Shown here: positions 47,597-56,784 of the stretch, in pieces
Layout of the letters: each line of letters opens with the position of its first letter
How positions within the stretch are numbered: the first letter of the stretch is position 1
DNA from: an uncultured Bacteroidales bacterium
GTDB taxonomy: Bacteria; Bacteroidota; Bacteroidia; Bacteroidales; Muribaculaceae
Direction of reading: 5' to 3'
Assembly (NCBI GenBank): GCA_947173955.1
Contig: CAMWHE010000005.1
Coordinates: forward strand, 16,098 to 80,097
DNA: 64,000 nt
Notes under the pieces: model-generated
What the model was told of the DNA's origin: nothing
The model's input: the letters and a program-made list of their open reading frames with translations, nothing else
The model's database searches: none
Translations under genes and position numbers: made by a program

Positions 47597-48739
47597 TTAA
47601 GGTTTAGAATTTATGTCAAAAGGGATTTGCAGTTGGTAGCGGTTGCCGGCGACAGAGGATATCAGCCCCCTCATCTCCAAGCCGATGAGATAAGCCATCA
47701 GCACATGAGGCGGCAGCGATGTGACGGCAGATATATAGTCGTTATCGGCAGCCGGCTCGGTTGCTATGGCTTTCAGAATGGACATTTCCTCCGGATTCAA
47801 TCCGTCAGTGAGAGATGAAGATGGCGACGCACTTTCCTCCTTTGTCCGGCGGGGCAAGCCGAGAGCGTCCACAATACTATCGGCAGAAGAGATCAGCGAC
47901 GCGACTCCATCGGCGATCAGCTTATTACATCCGGAGCTATACAGATCGGTCACCCGGCCGGGAAGAGCGAAAACCGGACGTCCGGCTACCACGGCATGAC
48001 GGACGGTAGAAAGCGCCCCACCCTTTTCCGTCGACTCGACTACAACGACGGCTGACGCGAGTCTGGCAATAATGCGGTTGCGCGCGAGAAAGTGAGGCCT
48101 GAGCGGAGCCACATCGTGAAGATATTCCGTCATCACGGCACCTCCCGACGCAATCATACGCGACGCGACATCGCGGTGTGCGGCAGGATATATCGTCGAC
48201 AGACCGTGAGCCACTACAGCGACCGTCTCCAGTCCGGATTTGAGAGCAGCCCGATGAGCCGCTATGTCGATACCGTAAGCCAGACCACTCACTATGATGG
48301 TCTCGGGATATGCTTCAGCCAGATCGGCGACAAGACGCTCTGTGAATGATATGCCGTAGGGGGTGGCATGGCGGGTACCTACAATACTGACAACAGGACG
48401 CCCGTTGAAGCCGGCTTGTCCTGCCGTGTAGAGCATCACGGGCGAATTGGTCAGACCGCGCATTTTCTCGGGATAGCCCTCTTCGCCACACCATATCGGT
48501 GTGATTGAAGTAGACCCGAGATAATCGGCTTCCGCACGGGCAGTCTCAAGAGCCTTGAAGCGGGACTGAGTGCTGACCAGACCTTTCGGCAGCCCCGGGA
48601 TCGCTTTCATTTCTGTCTCTGTAGCCTCAATTATACCCCGCTCTGATCCAAAGGTAGAGATCAGTTCGTCAACATTCGACGCATCGATCCCGGGGAGAAG
48701 CGATAGAGCAATACGATATGTCGGCTGAGATTCAGACAT
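47597..48739 (-). CDS. dprA: DNA-processing protein DprA
   Basis: Single-strand DNA-binding protein that loads RecA during transformation, 380 aa. The Rossmann-type core shows VSIVGTRHATPYG and VSGLAYGIDIAAHRAAL (about residues 115-175). FLARNRIIARLASAVVVVE and GGALSTVRHAVVAGRPVFALPG follow (about 215-265), and a C-terminal winged helix (DYISAVTSLPPHVLMAYL) ends it. I start at the ATG at 48739 (MSESQPTYR), which overlaps the thioesterase stop by 8 bases. Confidence 0.92.
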   Translation of the reverse strand: MSESQPTYRIALSLLPGIDASNVDELISTFGSERGIIEATETEMKAIPGLPKGLVSTQSRFKALETARAEADYLGSTSITPIWCGEEGYPEKMRGLTNSPVMLYTAGQAGFNGRPVVSIVGTRHATPYGISFTERLVADLAEAYPETIIVSGLAYGIDIAAHRAALKSGLETVAVVAHGLSTIYPAAHRDVASRMIASGGAVMTEYLHDVAPLRPHFLARNRIIARLASAVVVVESTEKGGALSTVRHAVVAGRPVFALPGRVTDLYSSGCNKLIADGVASLISSADSIVDALGLPRRTKEESASPSSSLTDGLNPEEMSILKAIATEPAADNDYISAVTSLPPHVLMAYLIGLEMRGLISSVAGNRYQLQIPFDINSKP

Positions 48740-49148
48740 CTGATTTAAGATAAGGACCGAAAGCCTCGGCGAGTTCATCGCCGCGCGTCGGCCGACCGTT
48801 GCGTATTATCACTATAGTGGTCTTAGCTCTCAAGACGGGAGTGCCGTCCGGCTTATAAATATCCTGTCGGAAAACATACCTCGCACCCTTACGCACAATA
48901 TCGAGACAGCTTATCATCGTATCGCCAAGTCCGAGTGGTGTCAGATAGTCGATTTCGGCCCGCTTCAGTACGGGATCGCAGCCGTCAAGGTGCATCTGGC
49001 GAAACGTATAGCCGACCATTTCACAAAATTCATGTCGCGTATGCTCCAGATAGTGTAGATAACGGGCATTGTTGACGATGCCCTGAACATCCACTTCGTA
49101 ATCGCGTACCTTTATCTCAGTGCAAAATGTATATTCTTCAGGTTTCAT
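48732..49148 (-). CDS. acyl-CoA thioesterase, YbgC/FadM type (4HBT fold)
   Basis: Hotdog-fold thioesterase of 138 aa. The active-site helix region reads DVQGIVNNARYLHYLEHTRHEF (first 20 shown would cover residues ~20-39), with Asn in place of the His seen in some family members. YLTPLGLGDTM and KTTIVIIRNGRP follow the family pattern. It hydrolyses short acyl-CoA or acyl-ACP; substrate unknown. The start is the ATG at 49148 (MKPEEYTF). First gene of the minus-strand run with dprA and udp. Confidence 0.82.
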   Translation of the reverse strand: MKPEEYTFCTEIKVRDYEVDVQGIVNNARYLHYLEHTRHEFCEMVGYTFRQMHLDGCDPVLKRAEIDYLTPLGLGDTMISCLDIVRKGARYVFRQDIYKPDGTPVLRAKTTIVIIRNGRPTRGDELAEAFGPYLKSDV

Positions 49149-49482
49149 GTCTATTCTTGAAAATGGAAAACAACAAGGATTTCCAATTATCAAATTTAAC
49201 AATTATATTTAATATAACGACGCTCCGGAAACGGCCGTTGACGGAGTCTCCGCAATTTTAACATAAGTTAACCGACTGAAAAAGATTATCGGATGTCTAT
49301 ATCACGGCAATCGCGGGACGTCGAAGAGGATACCCTCGACCAATTTTACCTTAGCATATACTACGAGACAGACTCTAAGACACCTTACCGAATAGACCCG
49401 GGGATTACTTTTAACTCAATTTAACGGAACTATATGGTTAATTTTTATTAACTTCGCGGAAAATTACACAGATTTCCAAATC
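49149..49482. other. 334-base divergent intergenic region
   Basis: Lies between the thioesterase gene (minus) and the response regulator gene (plus). It has a minus-strand -7 match TAAATTTG (49198-49191) for the thioesterase operon, and a plus-strand near-match TAACTTCG (49449-49456) for the response regulator. Neither has a good -33 element. I see no gene, hairpin or repeat in the middle. Confidence 0.5.
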
Positions 49483-50193
49483 ATGCGCATTAAAATACTT
49501 GTAATCGACGACGAAGAGTCAATCTGCGAAATATTAAAGTACAACCTTGAAAAGGAAGGCTATGAGGTAGATACCGCCCTGAGCGCTGAAGAAGCCCTCA
49601 CAATGGATCTCCCCAGCTATTCGCTAATGATCGTGGATATTATGATGGATCGTCTGAGCGGTTTTGACTTCGTGAAGAAGTTAAAAAATAATGCAGCCAC
49701 CGAACGGATTCCCATCATCTTCTGCTCAGCACTCTCAGGCGAAGACGACACTGTCATGGGTCTCAACATCGGCGCTGACGACTATATCACAAAACCTTTT
49801 ATCATCGGTGCCGTGCTTGCACGTGTGCGCGCCGTACTCCGCCGCTCCAACATCTCACAGACTATGGCCACCAACATGGCCCAGGGGCACTATGAGCCGG
49901 ACATCACCTTCAAGACTCTCCGCATCGACCGCAACGAAAAGCAATGCTACATCGGCGGACAGCTTGTCACGCTCTCACGCAATGAATTCGACATCCTGCT
50001 GTTCTTCATGACCCACCGCAACCGTATTCACTCGCGTCAGGACATACTGAAAAACGTATGGCCCAACAATGCGGTCGTCACCAACCGCACTGTCGATGTC
50101 AATATAGCCCGCCTGCGCCGCAAACTCGGCGAATATGGCGCTCACATCACCACTCGTCTGGGATTCGGCTATGGTTTTAAAGAGGAAATTTAG
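49483..50193 (+). CDS. OmpR/PhoB-family response regulator
   Basis: Two-component regulator of 236 aa. The receiver domain (residues 1-120) has the acidic pair DDEE near residue 9, the phosphorylation site Asp52 (MIVDIMM), Ser at the Thr position (FCSALSG) and Lys in ITKPF. The C-terminal winged helix (about 135-232) has LSRNEFDILLFFM and TNRTVDVNIARLRRKLGEYG. It resembles RprY of Bacteroides. It overlaps the kinase gene by 23 bases. Confidence 0.92.
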   Translation: MRIKILVIDDEESICEILKYNLEKEGYEVDTALSAEEALTMDLPSYSLMIVDIMMDRLSGFDFVKKLKNNAATERIPIIFCSALSGEDDTVMGLNIGADDYITKPFIIGAVLARVRAVLRRSNISQTMATNMAQGHYEPDITFKTLRIDRNEKQCYIGGQLVTLSRNEFDILLFFMTHRNRIHSRQDILKNVWPNNAVVTNRTVDVNIARLRRKLGEYGAHITTRLGFGYGFKEEI

Positions 50194-51640
50194 TCTTCAG
50201 ACGCGGCTTTTCCTGCCGGTCGTCGTGCTGTTGTGGATATCCGTCATAGCAGTCGGCATCATTTCCTACAAACGCGAAAAGGAATACAGGAAGGACGTAT
50301 TGACCACCCAGCTTGAGGTTTTCAATACTGTACTTATGTCACACTACACCTCCGAGTCAGAGATGAAAGACTATCTCGACTATATGGAGGACTACTTCAA
50401 CGACACTCCGCTCCAGGATGTATTGGTAGCAGTCTATGATGCCCATTACGGGACGTTTATCGACAAGAAAGGCTACACGATGCATCTTCCCGATGCCACC
50501 GATATCGACAATGACGGCCTTATCGACGGCAACGATCTCGAAAACATGACCATGGAATATGTCGGGTACGCCCCTGACGAACTGTTCTACATGAACAGTA
50601 TGCTTTCACCCGACTCCATGATTGTAATCCGTACGGTCATGCCCTACAATGACTCTGTGGCGCAAGCCGTAAAGGCTGACCTCGCGCTCTGGATCATCAT
50701 AGGCCTGTTCCTTGTCGGAATCACTGCCATCGCCTACATAACCACACGCCACATCACACGCAACGTCAAGCTCCTCAAGGACTTTGCCGACAGAGCCGCA
50801 AATGACCGCGACTTCATGATCTACAGCAAATTCCCCAACGACGAGCTGGGCGACATCTCACGTCAGATCATCAACATCTACAATGCCCGTAGCGCCGCAA
50901 ACGCAGCGCGCGAGCACGAACACAACACGGCTCTCCATGCCATCGAAGAACGAGCCAAGCTCAAACGTCAGCTCACAAACAACATTTCACATGAGCTGAA
51001 GACTCCGGTCGGAATCATCAAAGGATATCTCGACACTATCATGGAGACGCCGGATATGGATGAAGGTGCCCGTAAGCACTTCCTGTCCAAAGCCCAGCAG
51101 CAGGCCAACCGACTGACCGACCTGCTCAATGACCTCTCGACCATGACACGACTGGAAGAGTCGCAGGACGCCATCTCTACTGAACCTGTCGACTTCCATG
51201 AGCTTGTGGCAAGCACTATCGAAGAGGTGGAACTCAGCGGCCTGGCCGGACAGATGGAAGTAAAAATGGCACTTCCGTTCGACTGCACGGTTATCGGCAA
51301 CAAAGCACTGCTTAGTGCGATGCTACATAACCTTATCAAAAACGCCGCTTTCTACTCTAAAGGCACTGAGATCAACATCAAATGCGTTGATACCACCGAG
51401 AACAATTATACGTTTGTATTCTATGACGATGGAGTCGGAGTCCCGGCAGAGAGCGTCTCTCACCTCTTCGAGCGCTTCTATCGCGTCGATACCGGCCGCT
51501 CTCGCCGCAATGGCGGTACCGGTCTCGGACTGCCGATTGTCAAGAGCACAATCAATGCCCTCGGAGGTACGATCACCGTCGCCAACCGTGAGAGCGGCGG
51601 CCTGCAGTTCACCTTTACGCTCAAGCGTCCGAAAGCATGA
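50171..51640 (+). CDS. sensor histidine kinase with EF-hand-like loop in the sensor domain
   Basis: Inner-membrane histidine kinase of 489 aa. Two transmembrane helices (about 12-32 and 172-195) flank a periplasmic sensor of ~140 residues. A HAMP-like segment follows, then the dimerisation helix with His274 (NNISHELKTPVG) and the ATPase with HNLIKNAAFYS, DDGVGVP, FERFYRVD and GGTGLGLPIV. At residues 111-122 the sensor contains DIDNDGLIDGND, with Asp at 1, 3, 5, 9 and 12 and Gly at 6, the EF-hand/dockerin calcium-loop pattern. I start at the ATG at 50171. Partner of the upstream regulator; resembles RprX. Confidence 0.9.
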   Translation: MVLKRKFSLQTRLFLPVVVLLWISVIAVGIISYKREKEYRKDVLTTQLEVFNTVLMSHYTSESEMKDYLDYMEDYFNDTPLQDVLVAVYDAHYGTFIDKKGYTMHLPDATDIDNDGLIDGNDLENMTMEYVGYAPDELFYMNSMLSPDSMIVIRTVMPYNDSVAQAVKADLALWIIIGLFLVGITAIAYITTRHITRNVKLLKDFADRAANDRDFMIYSKFPNDELGDISRQIINIYNARSAANAAREHEHNTALHAIEERAKLKRQLTNNISHELKTPVGIIKGYLDTIMETPDMDEGARKHFLSKAQQQANRLTDLLNDLSTMTRLEESQDAISTEPVDFHELVASTIEEVELSGLAGQMEVKMALPFDCTVIGNKALLSAMLHNLIKNAAFYSKGTEINIKCVDTTENNYTFVFYDDGVGVPAESVSHLFERFYRVDTGRSRRNGGTGLGLPIVKSTINALGGTITVANRESGGLQFTFTLKRPKA

Positions 51641-52623
51641 GGCATTACCTTGCCGCAGCGGCCATTATCGCTCTGATAGCAGCTACATCATGCGGTCGCG
51701 ATGAGTCGTGGCATACCGTTCAGGGAGTAATCTGGAATACTTCATATACCATAAAATATGAGAGCAGACAATCGCTCGATGACTCGATAGCCACAGCGTT
51801 CCGTGACGTGGAGATGTCGCTGTCGCCATTCAACCCCGACTCAAGGATATCACGCATAAACCGCAACGAAACCACGGAGACAGATACTCTGATCGAGTAT
51901 ATTTTTTATAAATCGACCCTTATAAATCGCCTGTCAGACGGCGCCTTCGATCCCACCCTTTCTCCGCTGATCAATCTGTGGGGGTTCGGCTACGAAAAAT
52001 CACCGGACTGGAGCCTGCCCTCTGATGCCGCTATCGACTCAGCACTGATGTCCGTCGGCATTGCCGACTGCCATATTTCTGAAGGCCGGTTGTCAAAAAA
52101 GTCATCAGAGACGACATTCAATTTCTCAGCTATAACCAAAGGCTACGCCTGCGACTATATATGCGGGATGCTACAGCGTAACGGCGTAGACAACTGCATG
52201 ATAGAGATCGGGGGCGAAATCACGCTCCGGGGCCACAATGAGCGTGGACGCCTGTGGCGCATCATGCTTGAGGCACCCGCTGAACATTTTGACTCGCAAC
52301 GTACCGGAATGCTCACCATCGAACTGACCGACTGCGCGATAGCCTCGTCAGGCAATTACCGTAATTATCGCGAAGATGGTGCCAGACGATTCGGTCATAC
52401 GATCTCTCCGACGACAGGCCGGCCGATAGAGACCGAGACACTCTGCACAAGCATTATCGCGCCAGACTGTGCGCTTGCCGATGCCCTCGCCACCGCCACA
52501 ATGGCCATGAACGCACAGGAAGCTGTCCGAATGCTCGAACATATTGACGGAACAGAGGGTATCATTATCACGAATGACAGCATTTATACGATAGGAACTA
52601 TACTCGGGAGAGTATCAAGATAA
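51637..52623 (+). CDS. apbE: FAD:protein FMN transferase ApbE
   Basis: Lipoprotein of 328 aa (lipobox IAATSCG, Cys19) of the ApbE family, which attaches FMN from FAD to Thr residues of exported or membrane flavoproteins such as RnfG and NqrB/C. Family patterns: MSLSPFNPDSRISRIN, FDPTLSPLINLWGFG (about residues 105-120), FNFSAITKGYACDYI (about 165-180), NCMIEIGGEI and HTISPTTGRPIE (about 260). The magnesium-site Asp/Thr region near the C-terminus is present. Its ATG overlaps the kinase stop (ATGA), so it belongs to the two-component operon. Confidence 0.92.
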   Translation: MRHYLAAAAIIALIAATSCGRDESWHTVQGVIWNTSYTIKYESRQSLDDSIATAFRDVEMSLSPFNPDSRISRINRNETTETDTLIEYIFYKSTLINRLSDGAFDPTLSPLINLWGFGYEKSPDWSLPSDAAIDSALMSVGIADCHISEGRLSKKSSETTFNFSAITKGYACDYICGMLQRNGVDNCMIEIGGEITLRGHNERGRLWRIMLEAPAEHFDSQRTGMLTIELTDCAIASSGNYRNYREDGARRFGHTISPTTGRPIETETLCTSIIAPDCALADALATATMAMNAQEAVRMLEHIDGTEGIIITNDSIYTIGTILGRVSR

Positions 52624-52645
52624 GCGCCGGTTCGATATTTTTTCG

Positions 52646-52653
52646 TAACTTTG
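52646..52653 (+). promoter_or_regulatory. -7 box of the TonB receptor gene
   Basis: TAACTTTG, exact match, with no TTG at the usual -33 place. It predicts a leader of about 80 bases. Confidence 0.5.
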
Positions 52654-52665
52654 CAGTGTAAAAAA

Positions 52666-52714
52666 GATCAGCACGAAATAACTGTCAGGCCCTGATCGGT
52701 ATGAGACCCGGGTC
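52666..52714 (+). other. structured leader of the TonB receptor gene
   Basis: GATCAG (52666-52671) pairs with CTGATC (52692-52697). Eight bases on, GACCCGGGTC (52705-52714) is a perfect 10-bp palindrome. Too small for a known cobalamin or TPP riboswitch; it may bind a regulator or affect translation. Confidence 0.4.
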
Positions 52715-52738
52715 CAAAGACCAACTTCAATCATTATC

Positions 52739-55042
52739 ATGTACAGTTTCAACAGAATATTTATAATATTCGCCTTGATTTTCTTGTCTGTAATTGCCAG
52801 AGCAGAGGCGCCAAGCGATGCCAACATAACAGGCCACGTAGTCGACGCAGAGACCGGCGAACATCTCAGTTTCTATTCCATACGTCTGTTAGGCACATCA
52901 ATAGGTACCGTCACTGACGGATCAGGCCATTACACCCTGCGTAACCTCAAGCCCGGCGAATATATACTTGAAGCCTCGATGGTCGGCTATAAAAATCAGC
53001 AACGCCACGTCAAAATCGTAGCCAACAAGACTCTGGAAGAAAATTTTGATGTGGAGTCAGACGCGTTCATGCTTGACCAGGTAGTAGTGACAGGTAGTAA
53101 AAGCGAACAGAAACGCCGCCTGAGCCCGACGATGGTCAATGTCGTCACCGATAAACTCTTCAACATGGTCAACGCCTGCTCGCTTGCCGACGGTCTCAAT
53201 TTCCAGCCCGGCGTCCGGGTAGAGAATGACTGTCAGAACTGTGGCTTCACACAGGTAAGAATCAATGGACTTGACGGTCATTACTCACAGATTCTGATGA
53301 ATTCACGTCCTGTATTTTCAGCATTGACCGGAGTCTATGGACTCGAGCAGATTCCTGCCAATATGATCGACCGCGTCGAAGTCATGCGCGGAGGCGGTTC
53401 AGCCCTGTTCGGCTCGTCAGCCATCGGGGGAACAATCAATATCATAACAAAAGACCCTGTGGCCAACTATGCCGAAGCGGCACACACCCTGTCGTCAATC
53501 GGCCCGTCGGGAAGTCTTGATAACAACACGACATTCAATGCTTCGCTTGTCAACGATAACACTCGCCTCGGCATGACACTCTACGGCCAGAGCCGCAATC
53601 GCGACGGCTACGATCACAACGGCGACGGCTTCACTGAAGTTGCTGCCCTGAAATCACAGACACTCGGAGTCAGAATCTTCGCACGTCCCGACGACAATAA
53701 CCGCATAACCGGCGAATATCACACCACTCACGAATACCGCCGCGGCGGCGACCAGCTTGACAAGCCGGCTCATGACGTATGGGTAGCCGAACAGGTAGAA
53801 CACTACATCCATGCCGGAGAGCTCGCATGGGACTGGTGGTCGACATCACGCGACAATCATGTGAATGTCTTTGCTGCTACTCAGAATACCAGTCGCTCGA
53901 GCTACTACGGTAGCGAGATGGACCCAAATGCCTATGGTCGCACACGCGACCTTGTGGTAACGGCAGGTTCGCAATGGACCCACACATTCGACCGGCTCTG
54001 GTTCATGCCGGCGGAACTGATCGGTGGTGTGGAATACAATTATAATAAGCTTCATGACGTCACCCTCGGCTATAATCACGACGTCATGCAAAAGGTAAAC
54101 ATCTACAGCGCCTACGCCCAGAATGAGTGGAAAAACGAGCGGTGGGGTTTCCTCATCGGCGCTCGTGTCGACAAACACTCGCTGATACACAACGCGATAG
54201 TCTCCCCACGCGCCAATATCAGATACAACCCTACGGAGAATGTCAATCTCCGTCTGACCTATTCCACAGGCTTCCGCTCGCCACAGGCCTATGACGAAGA
54301 CTTTCATGTGGCCATTGTAGGCGGAGAACGTGTAGTGACAATTCTCGCTCCGGGACTCAAGCAGGAGAGCAGCAACAGCGTCAGCGCTTCGGTCGATCTA
54401 TATCACACCTTCGGGTCGGTAATGACCAACCTGATGGTCGAAGGATTCTACACCGATCTCCGCGACGTATTCGCCCTACGCAAACTTGACGAACCCGATG
54501 AGCAGGGGAATGCCGTCCTTGAGCGCTATAACGGATCCGGAGCCTATGTAGCCGGCGTCAATGTGGAGGGTAAGGCCGTATTCTCATCAAAAATACAGCT
54601 TCAGGCCGGACTCACATGGCAGCGCGGACGCTATAAAGAGCCGGAAGTCTGGAGTGAGAATCCCGAGGTGGCTCCAGTCAGAAAGCTGTTCAGAAGCCCC
54701 GATCTCTACGGCTACTTCACATTCAACTATAACATTACAAAACGACTGACTGCAACCGCTTCCGGCACCTATACCGGCGCCATGCTTGTGCAGCATCTCG
54801 AAGGTTCAGGTACGGCGGTAGATGTAGCTGTCAATACACCTTCGTTTTTTGACGCCAATGTAAAAGTGGCCTATGAGTTCAAGATATTCAATTCCGCCTG
54901 TCTGGAAGTCAGTCTCGGACTGATGAATATCTTCAACAGCTATCAGAGCGACTTTGACTGCGGATATCTGCGCGACTCTGGCTATATCTACGGCCCGTCG
55001 CTTCCACGTACGCTTACAGCCGGACTCAAGCTTCACCTGTAA
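52739..55042 (+). CDS. TonB-dependent receptor with CxxC motif in the plug
   Basis: Outer-membrane receptor of 767 aa that imports a ligand with TonB energy. Signal peptide at residues 1-22; carboxypeptidase-like domain (about 28-112; ITGHVVDAETGEHLSF); plug (about 115-230) with VVVTGSKSE and IDRVEVMRGGGSALFGSSAI; then the 22-strand barrel ending ...LTAGLKLHL. In the plug, Cys165 and Cys168 form CQNCGF before TQVRINGLDGHYSQ. This CxxC form occurs in a Bacteroidales receptor subgroup that I link only tentatively to metal, heme or siderophore uptake. No SusD partner is present, so a glycan ligand is unlikely. Confidence 0.88.
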   Translation: MYSFNRIFIIFALIFLSVIARAEAPSDANITGHVVDAETGEHLSFYSIRLLGTSIGTVTDGSGHYTLRNLKPGEYILEASMVGYKNQQRHVKIVANKTLEENFDVESDAFMLDQVVVTGSKSEQKRRLSPTMVNVVTDKLFNMVNACSLADGLNFQPGVRVENDCQNCGFTQVRINGLDGHYSQILMNSRPVFSALTGVYGLEQIPANMIDRVEVMRGGGSALFGSSAIGGTINIITKDPVANYAEAAHTLSSIGPSGSLDNNTTFNASLVNDNTRLGMTLYGQSRNRDGYDHNGDGFTEVAALKSQTLGVRIFARPDDNNRITGEYHTTHEYRRGGDQLDKPAHDVWVAEQVEHYIHAGELAWDWWSTSRDNHVNVFAATQNTSRSSYYGSEMDPNAYGRTRDLVVTAGSQWTHTFDRLWFMPAELIGGVEYNYNKLHDVTLGYNHDVMQKVNIYSAYAQNEWKNERWGFLIGARVDKHSLIHNAIVSPRANIRYNPTENVNLRLTYSTGFRSPQAYDEDFHVAIVGGERVVTILAPGLKQESSNSVSASVDLYHTFGSVMTNLMVEGFYTDLRDVFALRKLDEPDEQGNAVLERYNGSGAYVAGVNVEGKAVFSSKIQLQAGLTWQRGRYKEPEVWSENPEVAPVRKLFRSPDLYGYFTFNYNITKRLTATASGTYTGAMLVQHLEGSGTAVDVAVNTPSFFDANVKVAYEFKIFNSACLEVSLGLMNIFNSYQSDFDCGYLRDSGYIYGPSLPRTLTAGLKLHL

Positions 55043-55100
55043 ACAGACCGGCGACACATTGCCATCGGTGTATTTTGACGTTTCGGCAAGTGGAATTGCG

Positions 55101-55637
55101 TCAGGAGAACTCCTGATGCAGCCTTTCAAACCGTGCAAGAGTAGCGGAACTGTGTCGCGCCATCGAAGCGCGCACCCTCTCGAGTGATTTCCGCTGCATA
55201 TCGCCGCTCTTGGAATAAAACTTATCGGCATAGCATACGAGACGCTCCAGAAGTGTCCGCGGCATATAGTCGCCCGGAGGAAGCGGGAGAGAAAGTTCGC
55301 TGATGTCATCAGCATTGATGCCGGCTCCGGTATGTCGCTCAGCCACCGCTGCTACTGACTCATCGACGCCATCCGAGCGGAGCAGAGCGGCTCCAAGAAT
55401 GCCGTGTCGGATGTAAGGCTCACTGCCATGGCAGTGGATAACGGGAGCATCCGTCAGAAAGATACCTATATCATGTAGCATTGCCGCAGCCTCCACTTCA
55501 GCGGAATCAAGCGGCAGAGATTTGCGCGCGGCGATCTCGAGAGCCAGATCTGCTACCGAACGGCAATGGCGCATATAAATATCCCGCAGGGGCGAGCCTG
55601 CGGGATAATATTTGTCGATAATTGTCTGATAGTCCAT
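55101..55637 (-). CDS. HD-domain metal-dependent phosphohydrolase
   Basis: Cytoplasmic HD-superfamily protein, 178 aa. The metal site is seen as His24 (YMRHCRSVADL), His55-Asp56 (AAMLHDIGIF) and further His residues (HCHGSEPYIRHGILGA, ERHTG near 120). The C-terminus is helical (DMQRKSLERVRASMARH). The length and order resemble TIGR00295-like HDIG proteins; substrate unknown. Start at the ATG at 55637, 8 bases after the ilvE stop, so it is the second gene of that unit. Confidence 0.85.
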   Translation of the reverse strand: MDYQTIIDKYYPAGSPLRDIYMRHCRSVADLALEIAARKSLPLDSAEVEAAAMLHDIGIFLTDAPVIHCHGSEPYIRHGILGAALLRSDGVDESVAAVAERHTGAGINADDISELSLPLPPGDYMPRTLLERLVCYADKFYSKSGDMQRKSLERVRASMARHSSATLARFERLHQEFS

Positions 55638-55645
55638 ATATACCT

Positions 55646-56668
55646 TTACTCGATGATAGTATTCCATCCATAGGGATCGGGCTCATCGCCGAGCTGTATG
55701 CCGCGCAGTTTCTGATAAAGCGCATTAGAGACGGGGCCTACGGAGCGGTCAGGCGAAATCACGTAGCGCAGGTCTCGGTCGAGATCGTGTATCTCGGCTA
55801 CGGGGGAGATGACAGCTGCCGTGCCACAGGCTCCCGCTTCCTGTATTTCGGACAGCTCTTCGACAGGAATATGGCGTGACTCGACCTCTATACCCATATC
55901 CTTCGCAAGCTGCTGCAGCGACATATTAGTTATTGAGGGGAGAATTGAATCCGAAGCGGGAGTTATATATTTTCCGTCCTTGATAGCGAAAAAGTTGGCC
56001 GGTCCGCACTCATCGAGATACTTTTTCTCTTTGGGATCGAGATAAAGTACTGCTGAATATCCGAGAGCATGAGCGTGTTCGCCGGCAGCGAGGCTGGCAG
56101 CATAGTTGCCACCTACCTTCCAGCGGCCTGTTCCGCAGGGAGCCACACGGTCGTAGTTGCGCATGATGCAGATATTGGTAGGTTTGAAGCCTTCCTTGAA
56201 ATACGGGCCGACAGGCGACACCATTATAATAAACAGATATTCATCGGCCGGTTTTACTCCGATGCGGGCCGTCAGACCGATCTCGAGGGGACGGATATAG
56301 AGTGAGGCGCCGCTACCGTAGGGAGGAATAAACCGTTCGTTAAGTTTGACCGCTTTCCTGACCATTTCCATAAAGATTTCCTCAGGGACAGGTTCCATCA
56401 GCAATCCCTTGGCTGACTCCCGGATGCGACGTGCATTCTCCTCCATGCGGAAGACTCTGACTTTACCGTCGGCACCCCTGAATGCTTTGAGGCCTTCAAA
56501 TATTTCCTGGCCGTAGTGGAGAGCGGTGGCGGCCATGTGAATTTCAATTTTATCGGATGATGTCACTTCGATTTCACCCCATTTACCGTCGCGAAAAGTG
56601 CAGCGGACGTTGTAATCTGTGGGTACATATCCAAACGGAAGTGTTGCCCAATCGAAATTTTCACTCAT
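55646..56668 (-). CDS. ilvE: branched-chain-amino-acid aminotransferase
   Basis: PLP enzyme of fold type IV, 340 aa, which transfers amino groups between glutamate and the keto acids of Leu, Ile and Val. LHYGQEIFEGLKAFRGADG is near residues 52-70, and the PLP lysine is Lys184 in KVGGNYAAS. SVGPVSNALYQKLRGIQLG near the C-terminus and GTAAVISPV are present. It is the longer form typical of Bacteroidetes and eukaryotes. Divergent from tamB. Confidence 0.94.
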   Translation of the reverse strand: MSENFDWATLPFGYVPTDYNVRCTFRDGKWGEIEVTSSDKIEIHMAATALHYGQEIFEGLKAFRGADGKVRVFRMEENARRIRESAKGLLMEPVPEEIFMEMVRKAVKLNERFIPPYGSGASLYIRPLEIGLTARIGVKPADEYLFIIMVSPVGPYFKEGFKPTNICIMRNYDRVAPCGTGRWKVGGNYAASLAAGEHAHALGYSAVLYLDPKEKKYLDECGPANFFAIKDGKYITPASDSILPSITNMSLQQLAKDMGIEVESRHIPVEELSEIQEAGACGTAAVISPVAEIHDLDRDLRYVISPDRSVGPVSNALYQKLRGIQLGDEPDPYGWNTIIE

Positions 56669-56687
56669 TGTTGTTATAATTTGACGA

Positions 56688-56695
56688 CAAAATTA
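56688..56695 (-). promoter_or_regulatory. -7 box of ilvE
   Basis: Minus-strand TAATTTTG (56695-56688), exact TAnnTTTG match, 20 bases before the ilvE ATG. No clear -33 element. Confidence 0.45.
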
Positions 56696-56717
56696 CAATT
56701 TTTTTCAAGACTAAGAC

Positions 56718-56725
56718 TAATTTTG
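56718..56725 (+). promoter_or_regulatory. -7 box of tamB
   Basis: TAATTTTG, exact match, about 60 bases before the tamB ATG. No clear -33 element; the box is back to back with that of ilvE. Confidence 0.45.
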
Positions 56726-56784
56726 CAAACAAAACCTGACATAGAGTCGTTTCTAACTTAAATTCAACTATTAAGAGAGCTCGG

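Noticed and set aside
52624..52738. A riboswitch (cobalamin, TPP or similar) before the TonB receptor gene
   Set aside because: The leader is only about 80 bases and lacks the conserved boxes of those classes; only small palindromes are present.
55101..55116. Hairpin TCAGGA-GAAC-TCCTGA at the stop of the HD-hydrolase gene as a terminator
   Set aside because: It has a short stem and no T-tract on either strand, and it overlaps coding sequence.
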